A stretch of DNA of 64,000 bases. Source: Actinomycetota bacterium (GTDB lineage Bacteria > Actinomycetota > CADDZG01 > JAHWKV01). Made by a program: the position numbers and the translations under genes. This document shows positions 41,478 through 49,446 of the stretch, in pieces; the stretch's first letter is position 1, and each line of letters opens with the position of its first letter. Location: NCBI GenBank assembly GCA_019347715.1, contig JAHWKU010000002.1, positions 221,171-285,170 of the forward strand. The letters are read 5' to 3'. Under the pieces are notes generated by a model. It searched no databases. It worked only from the letters and a program-made list of their open reading frames with translations, and had not been told where the DNA came from.

Positions 41478-42863
41478 CTACTCCGCCGCACTTCCAAAGA
41501 AGGGGATACTGCCGAAGGTGAAGACGCCCCCATCCTCCCCGTTGAGCCAATAGCCGTCACCGCTGGGGTGGGCCGCGATCCCAACCACAGGGGCGCGCAG
41601 CTGGAAGTTCGCCGCGCTGCCGTAAAAGGGGATGTCCCCGAAGGTGAAGATGCCGCCGTCGGCCGCAACCAGCCAGTAGCCCTGGCCGCTGGGGTGCGCC
41701 GCGATCCCAACCACCGGGGCGCGCAGCGGGAAGTTCGCCGCGCTGCCGTAAAAGGGGATGTCCCCGAAGGTGAAGATGCCGCCGTCGGCCGCAACCAGCC
41801 AGTAGCCCTGTCCGCTGGGGTGCGCCGCCATCCCCATCACGGGCGCACGCAACTGATAGTTCGCCGCGCTGCCGTGGAACGCTGCGTCCCAAGAGAACAC
41901 TGCCCCGTCGGACGCTACCTGCCAGTATCCAGTGCCGTCGAGGTCCGGCCTCACTCCGACCACAGGGGCGTTCAGCCTTATCCCACTGGCGGATCCCCTC
42001 TCCTCATCGATGTCACGGTTACCTGAAGAGAGGGCATAGAGTTCTCCCCCAAACGCCGACGCCAGCACGCCGCTACCATCCGGATCGGCTGCGAATCCGA
42101 TGACTCCAGTGTCTATCGAATAGTGCTGCTCGATTTTGCCCTGAGCCTGCGCCTGGCCGAACGACCAGGTCTCTCCTATGGGCGAGATGAGCCAGTAGCC
42201 GTCTCCGGCCACGGTCACTGCCATGCGGGGGCCGGGCATGGCCGAGGGGATGTTTCGCAGCACCCTTCCGCTCTGAAGCCTCGCCAGCTGTTGTCGCTCG
42301 TGATCCAGGGGGATGCCGTTGGGGTGGCAGGAACCCGTTCCTTTGGACTGCTGCATCATGAGCGGAGCGGGCCCTCCCCCAGGACACTCGGCGTGATCCA
42401 TCCCAAGCCAGTGGGCCATCTCATGCCTAAGCAGGTACTTGCGATACACCTCAACCGATCCGCCGAACTGCGGAGTGGTGTTTCTCCAGTTCTCGTCGTT
42501 GATCAGAATCTCGTTCCCGACTCTGCACGAATAACTCTCGTCACACACCCCTGCGCTCCTGCCGATCTCCTCGGGGGACGCAAGGACTATTCGCAGGTCT
42601 TCTCCTGACGCAACAATCTGGAAACGCAGGCTGCCGCCCAGCGAGAGTCCTCTGAGATCAGCGAAGATCGTTCGGACATCGTGACGGAAGGACCCGAGGG
42701 CGTAGTGGGTCTCGCCGCGACTCGTCACTCGATAGCGATAGGTACGGTCCCCCTCGCCTGCCGAGACGGGAAGGCCCAAGAGAAGGCTAGCCATGACGGC
42801 GCAGGCTGCTGCGAGGGCGTATCGCCGGAGTTTGTATCCATGGAAGGAGCCCATAAGGATCAT
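41478..42863 (-). CDS. Secreted DUF3152 zinc protease fused to six GYWLV-type propeller repeats
   Basis: A signal peptide (about residues 10-36) leads into a DUF3152 domain (about 40-190) with SYSCRVGNEILINDENW, the metzincin-like HEMAHWLGMDH (about 146-156) and PAPLMMQQ. After it come six repeats of about 42 residues with GYWLVAADGGIFTFGDIPFYG as the core; two are nearly identical in DNA. Such repeats probably form a six-bladed beta-propeller. The DUF3152 domain alone is common in actinobacteria; the fusion looks like a secreted protease with a binding platform. Substrate unknown. It diverges from the SOS helicase gene. Confidence 0.85.
   Translation of the reverse strand: MILMGSFHGYKLRRYALAAACAVMASLLLGLPVSAGEGDRTYRYRVTSRGETHYALGSFRHDVRTIFADLRGLSLGGSLRFQIVASGEDLRIVLASPEEIGRSAGVCDESYSCRVGNEILINDENWRNTTPQFGGSVEVYRKYLLRHEMAHWLGMDHAECPGGGPAPLMMQQSKGTGSCHPNGIPLDHERQQLARLQSGRVLRNIPSAMPGPRMAVTVAGDGYWLISPIGETWSFGQAQAQGKIEQHYSIDTGVIGFAADPDGSGVLASAFGGELYALSSGNRDIDEERGSASGIRLNAPVVGVRPDLDGTGYWQVASDGAVFSWDAAFHGSAANYQLRAPVMGMAAHPSGQGYWLVAADGGIFTFGDIPFYGSAANFPLRAPVVGIAAHPSGQGYWLVAADGGIFTFGDIPFYGSAANFQLRAPVVGIAAHPSGDGYWLNGEDGGVFTFGSIPFFGSAAE
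41605..41833 (-). repeat. 126-bp tandem repeat inside the propeller region
   Basis: Bases 41605-41707 and 41731-41833 match at all but one or two positions with a period of 126 bases (42 codons). The neighbouring repeats are more diverged. This indicates recent duplication of one propeller blade. Confidence 0.9.
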
Positions 42864-42960
42864 CTACCCGAGGTGCGTTAGACCATACTGGTCCTCGGCG
42901 CGCCCTCGAATTCGTGACGGCGTCAGCCCCTTCCGTGATCCGCGTCGATGTCGTACACTT

Positions 42961-42976
42961 CCGAACATATGTTCGA
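42961..42976 (+). promoter_or_regulatory. LexA box over the helicase start codon
   Basis: CCGAACATATGTTCGA matches TCGAAC-N4-GTTCGA at all but the first base. It covers the ATG at 42969. A -10-like TACACT (42954-42959) ends nine bases before that ATG, so a leaderless transcript beginning at the start codon is plausible and would be blocked by LexA. Confidence 0.85.
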
Positions 42977-45017
42977 AAGAGAGCTCGACTCACGCTTGAA
43001 CCGCTTGCAGATCCAGGCAGTGCAGCACCGTGGCTCGCCTCTCATGATCCTCGCCGGGGCAGGAAGCGGGAAGACTCGCGTCCTCGCTTACCGAGTCGCC
43101 TCTCTGATCGAGTCCGGTGTTCCCCCCAACCGGATACTGCTTCTCACGTTCACGCGTCGGGCTGCTAGAGAGATGCTGACGCGTGCCCGGCGCCTCACGG
43201 ATCGATCGGTATCGGGACAGGTTGTGGGCGGCACCTTCCATTCGGTAGCCAATCGGCTTCTTAGAAGTTATGGGCCGGCCCTCGGCGTGTCCTCGAATTT
43301 CACCGTCATGGACAGCGCGGACAGCGCTGATCTAATGCGTCTCGTTTCGCAGGAGCTCGGTGTCATCACCGAAAGAAGGTTTCCGAAGAAAGAGACGCTC
43401 GCCGCCATCTATTCACGGACAGTGAACACGGGGACGCGGATGGATGAAGTGCTTCAGCAGTACTTCCCGTGGTGTGTTCCCGAAGCAGACGGAATACGGG
43501 AAGTGTGCGAGGCATACACCGCGCGTAAACGCGAACACGCTGTTCTCGATTTAGACGATCTCCTTCTCTACTGGGCCGCTGCACTGAATGCTCCAGGAGT
43601 TGGAGAAACCATTGCAGGTCTCTATGACCACGTTCTCGTGGATGAATATCAGGATACGAACACGACCCAGGCCGACATAATTTCAGGGCTTGCACGAAAG
43701 ACTGGCAACGTAACGGTCGTCGGTGACGACTTTCAGGCCATCTACTCTTTCAGAGCAGCGAGCGTCAAGAATCTCTATGAGTTCCCAGAGCGTTTTCCGA
43801 GCGCGACTGTCCTCACGCTCGATCAGAACTATCGATCCACATCCCCAATTCTTTCGGTTGCCAATAGCGTCATGGCCGAGGCGGATGAAGGATTCAAGAA
43901 GGAACTCTGGTCAGATAGGCCGGGTAGTGAGAAACCGAGGCTTGTTATTTGCTCCGATGAGGACGCTCAATCGGATGCCGTCTGTAAAAGGGTTCTCGAG
44001 CTTCGCGACGAAGGATTGATGCTGCGTCATCAAGCCGTTCTTTTTCGAGCGGCTTATCACAGCGACCGGCTGGAACTGGAGCTGACACGCCGCAATATCC
44101 CATTCGTGAAGTACGGAGGCATCGTTCTTTTGGAGCGAGCGCACGTCAAGGACACTCTCGCCACACTACGCGTCCTCGTGAACCCACACGACGAGCTCGC
44201 GTGGCTTCGAGTGTTGTCGCTGCTTGAAGGGGTTGGGCCGGCTACCGCGCGCAACATAATCGAGTGGATCGGGGTCAGAGGCAGCCCAGAGAAAGATGAG
44301 AAGTCTCCGCTCCGCAAACTCGTCGATGAGCCTCCTCGAGTGCCGAAGGCTGCGGCTGAGGGCATGGACTCGCTTCGGCGCCTCGTCGAAGGGTCCCTCA
44401 ATGCTGAGTCGGCGAGAGCAGCCGACGAGCTAGAACGAGCTGGATCGTTCTTGGAGAAGGTCTTCTTGAGAAAGTACGACGATGCACCAGCGAGGATCGA
44501 CGACGTCCGCCAGCTAGCTCGCGTCGCAGAACAGTATCCGAGCCTTTCGCGTTTCCTCACAGAACTGACGCTTGATCCCCCGCTTGCCACTCAGGATCTG
44601 GCCCGTCCTCCAACGCGCGATGACGACTGGCTCATCCTCAGCACAATCCATTCCGCGAAGGGGGATGAGTGGGAGGCGGTACATCTCATATCTGCGGCCG
44701 ACGGAGCGATTCCGTCTGACATGTCTGCCGACAAGGAAGGTATCGATGAGGAAAGAAGGCTTTTCTACGTGGCGATAACCCGCGCAAAGAGGTGGCTTTC
44801 GATCTACTTTCCGCTGCGGTGGTTTCGCAGACGGGGAGGCGTTGACGACAGGCACGACTATGCGCAGCTGACCAGGTTCTTGCCGGATTCGATCCGGCCC
44901 CTGTTCGACGAGGAAGTGGTGGAACACGAGATGAGCCCCGACATCGAACACGCGCAGGCGGAAGGCAAACCTGCCGAGACCGTCGACCGTCTTTTGACGT
45001 CGCTGTTCTCAAAGTAG
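42969..45017 (+). CDS. UvrD/Rep-family superfamily 1A DNA helicase, SOS-controlled
   Basis: A 682-residue SF1A helicase. Motif Ia-I is LNRLQIQAVQ then ILAGAGSGKTRVLAYR (Walker A near residue 30); motif II is LVDEYQDTN; motif III VVGDDFQAIYSFRAAS; motif IV YRSTSPIL; motif V STIHSAKGDEW; motif VI VAITRAKRWLSIYF. It resembles PcrA/UvrD-like helicases but lacks a clear C-terminal extension, so the subfamily is uncertain. ATG 42969 is chosen for the leaderless promoter fit; ATG 42948 is an alternative. The LexA box shows it belongs to the damage response. Confidence 0.9.
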   Translation: MFERELDSRLNRLQIQAVQHRGSPLMILAGAGSGKTRVLAYRVASLIESGVPPNRILLLTFTRRAAREMLTRARRLTDRSVSGQVVGGTFHSVANRLLRSYGPALGVSSNFTVMDSADSADLMRLVSQELGVITERRFPKKETLAAIYSRTVNTGTRMDEVLQQYFPWCVPEADGIREVCEAYTARKREHAVLDLDDLLLYWAAALNAPGVGETIAGLYDHVLVDEYQDTNTTQADIISGLARKTGNVTVVGDDFQAIYSFRAASVKNLYEFPERFPSATVLTLDQNYRSTSPILSVANSVMAEADEGFKKELWSDRPGSEKPRLVICSDEDAQSDAVCKRVLELRDEGLMLRHQAVLFRAAYHSDRLELELTRRNIPFVKYGGIVLLERAHVKDTLATLRVLVNPHDELAWLRVLSLLEGVGPATARNIIEWIGVRGSPEKDEKSPLRKLVDEPPRVPKAAAEGMDSLRRLVEGSLNAESARAADELERAGSFLEKVFLRKYDDAPARIDDVRQLARVAEQYPSLSRFLTELTLDPPLATQDLARPPTRDDDWLILSTIHSAKGDEWEAVHLISAADGAIPSDMSADKEGIDEERRLFYVAITRAKRWLSIYFPLRWFRRRGGVDDRHDYAQLTRFLPDSIRPLFDEEVVEHEMSPDIEHAQAEGKPAETVDRLLTSLFSK

Positions 45018-45035
45018 GTCTTTGAGGTCAGCCTG

Positions 45036-45857
45036 CTATTTTTCTTGCTTTGGTAGCTTGTATTGGGTGACTGGGACTTTTGCCTTATAGCCGCTCAGCA
45101 GAGACATGATCTTCTCTCTGAGCAACGGCTCTGTGACACCAAACTTTTGCAGGACCTGGGCACCCACGCCGTCACCCTCCTGGAACAGAGCCAGTGCGAT
45201 GTGTTCGGTGCCGATGTAGTTGTCTCCCAGGTTACTAGCCTCCCTCAGGGACATCTCGAGGACCTTCCTAGCCCTGGCCGTAAACGGGAGGTGTCCAGTT
45301 GGCTTGGTCGACCCAGTGCCGATCATCTCTTTGACTTCCTTGCGCGCTTCCTTCAGAGGAACCCCGAGATTGGATAGAGCGAGCGCACCTACTCCCTGTC
45401 CCTCGGAGATGAGTCCCAAAAGGATGTGCTCGGTGCCGATGTAATTGTGTTGCAAGCCCCTCGCTTCTTCCTGCGACAGCACGATTACTCTTCTGGCCCT
45501 GTCGGTGAATCTTTCGAACATGCCCTTACTTCCGGTCGGAGGCCTTACCTCGGTTAACCACTTGACGAACTCCCTGAGCGAAGCCTCCGAAACGCGCCAG
45601 CCCCCGCCGAGCTGGATGGCTTGCAGCTTTCCATCACGGATGTATTCGCCGACTGTCCGGGGATGGACCTCGAGGATCTCGGCCACCTCGGCAGCGGTCA
45701 GCATCTCCCCAAAGAGCTCCTCTTTCAGGGTCTGGAGTTTTTGCTTACGAGCGTCGGCCGACAGGGAGGCCTTCTTGACGGGTTTTGACCTTGCCCGAGA
45801 ACTCTTGGAATTGCGCGGGCTCTTGGCCTTCGGGGAAGACTTCTTACGTGGCGGCAT
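45036..45857 (-). CDS. Fusion of an excisionase-type DNA-binding domain with two ClpC-like N-domains
   Basis: A 273-residue protein. Residues 1-40 are Lys/Ser/Arg-rich; about 50-100 is a MerR/excisionase-like HTH (MLTAAEVAEILEVHPRTVGEYIRDGKLQAIQLGGGWRVS in part). The rest is a duplicated Clp_N fold: FTDRARRVIVLSQEEARGLQHNYIGTEH and FTARARKVLEMSLREASNLGDNYIGTEH. In ClpC these N-domains bind substrates, adaptors and arginine-phosphorylated proteins, but here no AAA+ ATPase follows. A DNA-bound protein that senses Clp substrates or adaptors is one reading, not shown. A good minus-strand promoter is upstream. Confidence 0.85.
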   Translation of the reverse strand: MPPRKKSSPKAKSPRNSKSSRARSKPVKKASLSADARKQKLQTLKEELFGEMLTAAEVAEILEVHPRTVGEYIRDGKLQAIQLGGGWRVSEASLREFVKWLTEVRPPTGSKGMFERFTDRARRVIVLSQEEARGLQHNYIGTEHILLGLISEGQGVGALALSNLGVPLKEARKEVKEMIGTGSTKPTGHLPFTARARKVLEMSLREASNLGDNYIGTEHIALALFQEGDGVGAQVLQKFGVTEPLLREKIMSLLSGYKAKVPVTQYKLPKQEK

Positions 45858-45883
45858 ACTGAAGTAGGTAGAGGATGATCCGG

Positions 45884-45912
45884 ATGCTAACGCAGTGTGC
45901 GGAGAAAAGCAA
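45884..45912 (-). promoter_or_regulatory. Predicted promoter of the HTH-ClpN gene
   Basis: On the minus strand TTGCTT (45912-45907) and TAGCAT (45889-45884) are separated by 17 bases. The start point would be about 20 bases before the ATG. Confidence 0.6.
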
Positions 45913-46092
45913 ACGCGACTCGACTGACCGCAAAGTGTCGTGGGCGGTTCGATCGGGTGAAACCTATGTCCCCTTTACGGGCCTCGGTGTTCCCGTGATG
46001 ACACGGCTCCGACTGAGGGAACGCTCGCTGTTGGACGGTGCGGGCGAAAGGCCCACGAGAAGGCAAGGAATCTCCGAACCATCCAAATAGAA
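45913..46092. other. Gene-free stretch, possibly structured RNA
   Basis: About 180 bases between the HTH-ClpN promoter and the terminator at 46.1 kb. A 71-codon frame (45875-46090 plus) crosses it but shows no protein-like features. On the plus strand it contains CCGTG-ATGA-CACGG and other short inverted repeats, and the strong bidirectional terminator follows, so a small plus-strand RNA is possible. No plus-strand promoter was recognised. Confidence 0.3.
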
Positions 46093-46119
46093 ACGGGCCC
46101 CCCGTTGGGGGCCCGTTTT
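46093..46119. terminator. Strong bidirectional terminator
   Basis: ACGGGCCCCC (46093-46102), loop CGTT, GGGGGCCCGT (46107-46116), with TTTTGTT on the plus strand and TTTCTATTT on the minus strand. It ends the LAATG paralogue 2 gene (minus) and anything read from the left. Confidence 0.9.
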
Positions 46120-46139
46120 GTTCGCCTAACCTTACCCGT

Positions 46140-46904
46140 TTACTCCCAGATGATTCCTGTGGGCGCAACCGCTTCCGACTGCGTCTTCGACATCCGGACC
46201 ATGATCAGCCCGGCGATGGCGAGGAGCAGGCCTGCCAGCAGAAGAGTTGAGCTGTCGATCCCAGTTGCGGCCAGTGCCTGGCCTCGAACCCACTGTTCTC
46301 CGAGAACCGCAGTTCCCTTCGGTCCTGTCGACCTTACGAATCCTGCTCCGAGAACCTCGGTGGTCTTGGGGGCCAGAGTTGCGCCACCAGACAGAACCTC
46401 GATCATCGGGCTTGCAGTCGTGGCCGATCCTGACCCAAGGACTTCTGTAGGACCATTGGTGACTGATCCTGATCCAAGGACTTCTGAAGGGCTACTGGTG
46501 GAGCCATTGCTGTCTCCAGCAATCTCTTCTACCTTGGCGCTGCGGGCCTTCGGGTTCTTGCCGCACCAACCTTCGTTGTCGTCCTCAAAGTCGTCGTCGT
46601 TTCCGCAGCCGTTATTTCCGTCCTGGTCGGCATGGTCGACTCCACCGGTTTCCCCGGCCTGATCCATCCCACCGTTGGTGCGATCGGGACCACGCCCGTC
46701 GTCGTCTGGATCCGACTTCGCCTTACCCTGAGTTCCGGATCCTCCGGATTCGCAATGCCTATCCTTGCCGGACGGATGCTGGTTGTCTGTATCTCCGAGC
46801 AAGTCTGGGCAGGTCTGGTCCTCGTGGTGGGCCAGGGCCGGAAGGGCCATGAGACTCAGTGCTACTGCAACTATCGTGAAAAAGACACCTATACGTCTAA
46901 ACAT
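46140..46904 (-). CDS. Secreted surface protein with LAATG sorting-type signal (paralogue 2)
   Basis: The 254-residue protein has a signal peptide (MFRRIGVFFTIVAVALSLMA), then the module CPDLLGDTDNQHPSGKDRHCESG and DHADQDGNNGCGNDDDFEDD almost identical to paralogue 1, then VLG repeats (EVLGSGS twice, EVLSGGA, EVLGAGF, AVLGEQW), LAATG and a hydrophobic helix. The tail after the helix is longer and less basic than in paralogue 1. ATG 46904 is chosen since it starts the signal peptide. Likely wall-anchored by a class E sortase. The binding partner or metal is unknown. Confidence 0.75.
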   Translation of the reverse strand: MFRRIGVFFTIVAVALSLMALPALAHHEDQTCPDLLGDTDNQHPSGKDRHCESGGSGTQGKAKSDPDDDGRGPDRTNGGMDQAGETGGVDHADQDGNNGCGNDDDFEDDNEGWCGKNPKARSAKVEEIAGDSNGSTSSPSEVLGSGSVTNGPTEVLGSGSATTASPMIEVLSGGATLAPKTTEVLGAGFVRSTGPKGTAVLGEQWVRGQALAATGIDSSTLLLAGLLLAIAGLIMVRMSKTQSEAVAPTGIIWE

Positions 46905-47252
46905 TTGCTGCTTCCCGTCCTCGTCCGTTCCCCGAACGAAGGGCGGGTCGGTCTCGCCATTAGCTCCCCCGGTCCACAAGGCGACCGTATAAGTGATCCG
47001 GGATCAAAGCTCCCCTCTACTCAGACCTGGGACGGTTCCTCCTTTCGCTCATTAGTGGTTCAGGTCCGAGACCAGCTCTAATCTTTTGTGACTAGTCACT
47101 GTTAGTTATCTATCGACACTAAGAGTAGGCGCTTGAGCCTGACCCCCAAGTATTTCTTCGCGCTGGGAGTGTTGTTTCTGTAAACAACTGTGGCGAAAAG
47201 GACAAGTCGGTCACCGTTTGCTCGAAATCGGGCCCGATGCCAGACTCCGGCC
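46905..47252. other. 348-base intergenic region with palindromes
   Basis: Divergent region between LAATG paralogue 2 and the methyltransferase. GTGACTAGTCAC (47088-47099) is a perfect 12-base palindrome and GTTGTTT-CTGT-AAACAAC (47171-47188) a perfect hairpin or operator directly before a GTG (47190) that could also start the methyltransferase. Minus-strand TTATAC (46992-46987) is a possible -10 for paralogue 2. The open frames here are not protein-like. Confidence 0.45.
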
Positions 47253-47882
47253 ATGAACTTTCTCGACGCGGCGGTATCCGACTACATGGCCGACCTGTGC
47301 AAACGCTTCGAGCATCCCGTCCTGGTCGAGATGGAAAAGCAGGCCTCAGAGGAGGGGTTCCCTATCGTGGGAAGGACCGTTGGAGCAGCCCTTTTGACCT
47401 TTGCCTCGGCAGTCGGCGCCAGACGAGTCATGGAGCTTGGTTCAGGATTCGGCTACTCCGCCTATTGGTTCGCTCAGGCGGTCGGGCAACAAGGGGAGGT
47501 CATATTGACGGATGGTGATTCAGCGAACCAGGAGAAGGCTACCGACTATCTCTCTCGGCTCGGCGTAGGCGATCGGTGTCGGTTCGTCGTAGGGGATGCT
47601 TTGGAGTCTTTGGGAAACGAACAAGGTGAGTTCGACATCGTCTACTGCGACATCGACAAGCACGACTACCCGCGGGCATTTGCTTCAGCCAGGCAACGGA
47701 TCCGTTCTGGCGGCTTGTATATGTGCGACAACGTCCTTTGGTCGGGACGAGTAGCTACCGATGACGCCGATGAGTGGACTCAGGCGATCCGAACCCACAA
47801 TGAGGCGGTCTACGGAGCGGACGACTTTCTCCCCGTTATAGTGCCCATCCGCGACGGGGTGGTTGTTGCCCTGAAGAAGTAG
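47253..47882 (+). CDS. O-methyltransferase, caffeoyl-CoA/catechol type (family 3)
   Basis: A 209-residue SAM-dependent methyltransferase. Motif I is VMELGSGFGYSAYWFA (about residue 57), followed by acidic LTDGDSANQ, the metal-binding region FDIVYCDIDKHDYPRAF and LYMCDNVLWSGRV. These fit the divalent-metal-dependent O-methyltransferase 3 family. The actual substrate is unknown. ATG 47253 (MNFLDAAV) is chosen over GTG 47190, which would add a basic 21-residue extension. Confidence 0.85.
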   Translation: MNFLDAAVSDYMADLCKRFEHPVLVEMEKQASEEGFPIVGRTVGAALLTFASAVGARRVMELGSGFGYSAYWFAQAVGQQGEVILTDGDSANQEKATDYLSRLGVGDRCRFVVGDALESLGNEQGEFDIVYCDIDKHDYPRAFASARQRIRSGGLYMCDNVLWSGRVATDDADEWTQAIRTHNEAVYGADDFLPVIVPIRDGVVVALKK

Positions 47883-47895
47883 GAAGCTGTTCGGC

Positions 47896-48522
47896 TCAGA
47901 CCGGTGTCAGATGAATCTGCAGATCCGATTCCTGCAATTCGATTTTCAGGGCTTTGAGTGCCCGATACTGCAGGACTCTGACTGCCCCTTCGCTGCGCTC
48001 CATAGCTTCAGCTACTTGGCTGCCTGAATCGCCCTTCAAGAATCGCCTCTCGAGGACCTCTCGGTGTTCCGGGCGAAGCCGTGTCATGGCTCCTCTTACG
48101 TTTTCCGCGTCGAGGGAGGATAAAACGGTGTGTTCCAACAGATCCTCGTCGGCAAGTTCCGGAGTGGCGTGGTGCAGGACCTCACGCCTGTGCTGGGCGC
48201 TCTTCAGCTGATCCAGAAGGATGTTTCGAGCGATCCTGATGAGCCAGGCTGAAACCTCCTGGCCTCTGAACTCGTATCGGTTGATGTTCTTGAGCGCCCG
48301 CACGAATACTTCCGCCACCACGTCTTCCACCCTGGAAGATTCGACTCGGTTGGCTACAAAACGATGAACGCACGAGACATATGCTCGATAGAGGGCTGCA
48401 AATGCCTGGGAGTCGCCTAACTTCACACGCTGGACAAGGTCCTCAGTCTCGGAGATCGAAAGAGAGCCACACCAGCGCGATGGGATCGGTGAAGCGTCCT
48501 GCAGTTCTGTGGCTGCGAACAT
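47896..48522 (-). CDS. ECF-type RNA polymerase sigma factor
   Basis: A 208-residue sigma factor with region 2 (LYRAYVSCVHRFVANRV, EDVVAEVFVRALKNINRYEF, VSAWLIRIARNILLD) and region 4 (MTRLRPEHREVLERRF then GSQVAEAMERSEGAVRVLQYRALKAL). There is no adjacent anti-sigma factor gene, so its control is unclear. It converges on the O-methyltransferase gene and is separated from the response regulator by a divergent AT-rich gap, suggesting the two regulators may act on each other or share signals. Confidence 0.9.
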   Translation of the reverse strand: MFAATELQDASPIPSRWCGSLSISETEDLVQRVKLGDSQAFAALYRAYVSCVHRFVANRVESSRVEDVVAEVFVRALKNINRYEFRGQEVSAWLIRIARNILLDQLKSAQHRREVLHHATPELADEDLLEHTVLSSLDAENVRGAMTRLRPEHREVLERRFLKGDSGSQVAEAMERSEGAVRVLQYRALKALKIELQESDLQIHLTPV

Positions 48523-48709
48523 AACTCTCCCCCGACGAATAAAAGACTAGCCCAAAAGTACTAGTTCTTTCGACCAAAAGGATAGCTACTAAAGCAAGTT
48601 GAGCCATCCGACTGACAAGTTGATCTCACTAGCTCATGGGAATGAGCCTCTCAGCTCACCAAAGCAAGCTTACAGCCGTTACGAGATGCGATGGGATAAT
48701 TTCCCGGAA

Positions 48710-49351
48710 ATGGCGCAGGCCGAAATTGCAGGGGATGAGATCAGGATCGTAATCGCAGACGATCACCCCTCCTATGCCAGAGGCGTCGGCCTCCTTTTGA
48801 ATTCAATGGCCCCGGAGATCGAGCTAGTGGGAACCGCCGGAAGCGCCGCCGAGGCGATCAAGCTCGTCGAGAAGTCCGTGCCGGACCTGATCCTCATGGA
48901 TATTCAGATGCCGGGTGGAGGCATTGAAGCGACCAGACAGATCTCCGAAGAGTTTCCTGCCGTGAAGGTTGTGATGCTAACGGTGTCCGAGGACGACGAG
49001 GACATCTTCGATGCGATGAAAGCAGGAGCGAGCGGATTCTTGCCAAAGCAAGTCGAAGTCGACGAGCTCGTTGCTGCAATTAGAGCGGTCCATCGTGGCC
49101 AGGTCGTCGTGTCCCCGCTGGTGGCAGACAAGCTTCTGAGATCGGCGCCAGATGAAAGAGTTGGGCTACTGGACGTCGAGCGTTCGCTGCTCAAGTTGGT
49201 GGCGGAGGGCCGTGACAATCCCGATATCGGCAGGGAGATGGGCATGAGCGAAGCAACCGTGAAGAGGGTCCTCAAGAACGTCGTCCAGAAACTTCACCTA
49301 CACAATCGCGTGCAAGCCGCGGTCTATGCGGCCAAGAAGGGCTGGGTCTGA
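48710..49351 (+). CDS. NarL/FixJ-family response regulator
   Basis: A REC domain (IRIVIADDHPSYARGVGLLL; phospho-Asp in LILMDIQMPGGGIEA; Lys in FLPKQVEVDELV) is joined to a LuxR-type HTH (LLDVERSLLKLVAEGRDNPDIGREMGMSEATVKRVL). The N-terminal extension of the longest frame (TTG 48599) has no domain; ATG 48710 or 48686 is more likely, but ribosome binding sites are weak, so the exact start is uncertain. No partner histidine kinase lies nearby. HTH residues in the C-terminal half are typical for DNA binding. Confidence 0.87.
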   Translation: MAQAEIAGDEIRIVIADDHPSYARGVGLLLNSMAPEIELVGTAGSAAEAIKLVEKSVPDLILMDIQMPGGGIEATRQISEEFPAVKVVMLTVSEDDEDIFDAMKAGASGFLPKQVEVDELVAAIRAVHRGQVVVSPLVADKLLRSAPDERVGLLDVERSLLKLVAEGRDNPDIGREMGMSEATVKRVLKNVVQKLHLHNRVQAAVYAAKKGWV

Positions 49352-49374
49352 CGCTCGTATACTTGGCCATTCAC

Positions 49375-49446
49375 GGGCGCATGGCTCAGGGGTAGAGCGC
49401 TGCCTTCACACGGCAGAGGTCCGAGGTTCAAATCCTCGTGCGCCCA
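49375..49446 (+). tRNA. tRNA-Val (anticodon CAC)
   Basis: GGGCGCA pairs with TGCGCCC; anticodon arm CTGCC-TTCACAC-GGCAG gives CAC. CCA not encoded. Its last 32 bases match the tRNA-Val(GAC) at 41.2 kb. Confidence 0.95.

Noticed and set aside
45875..46090. 71-codon plus-strand frame
   Set aside because: No ribosome binding site, no domain or conservation signal visible; region looks structured instead.
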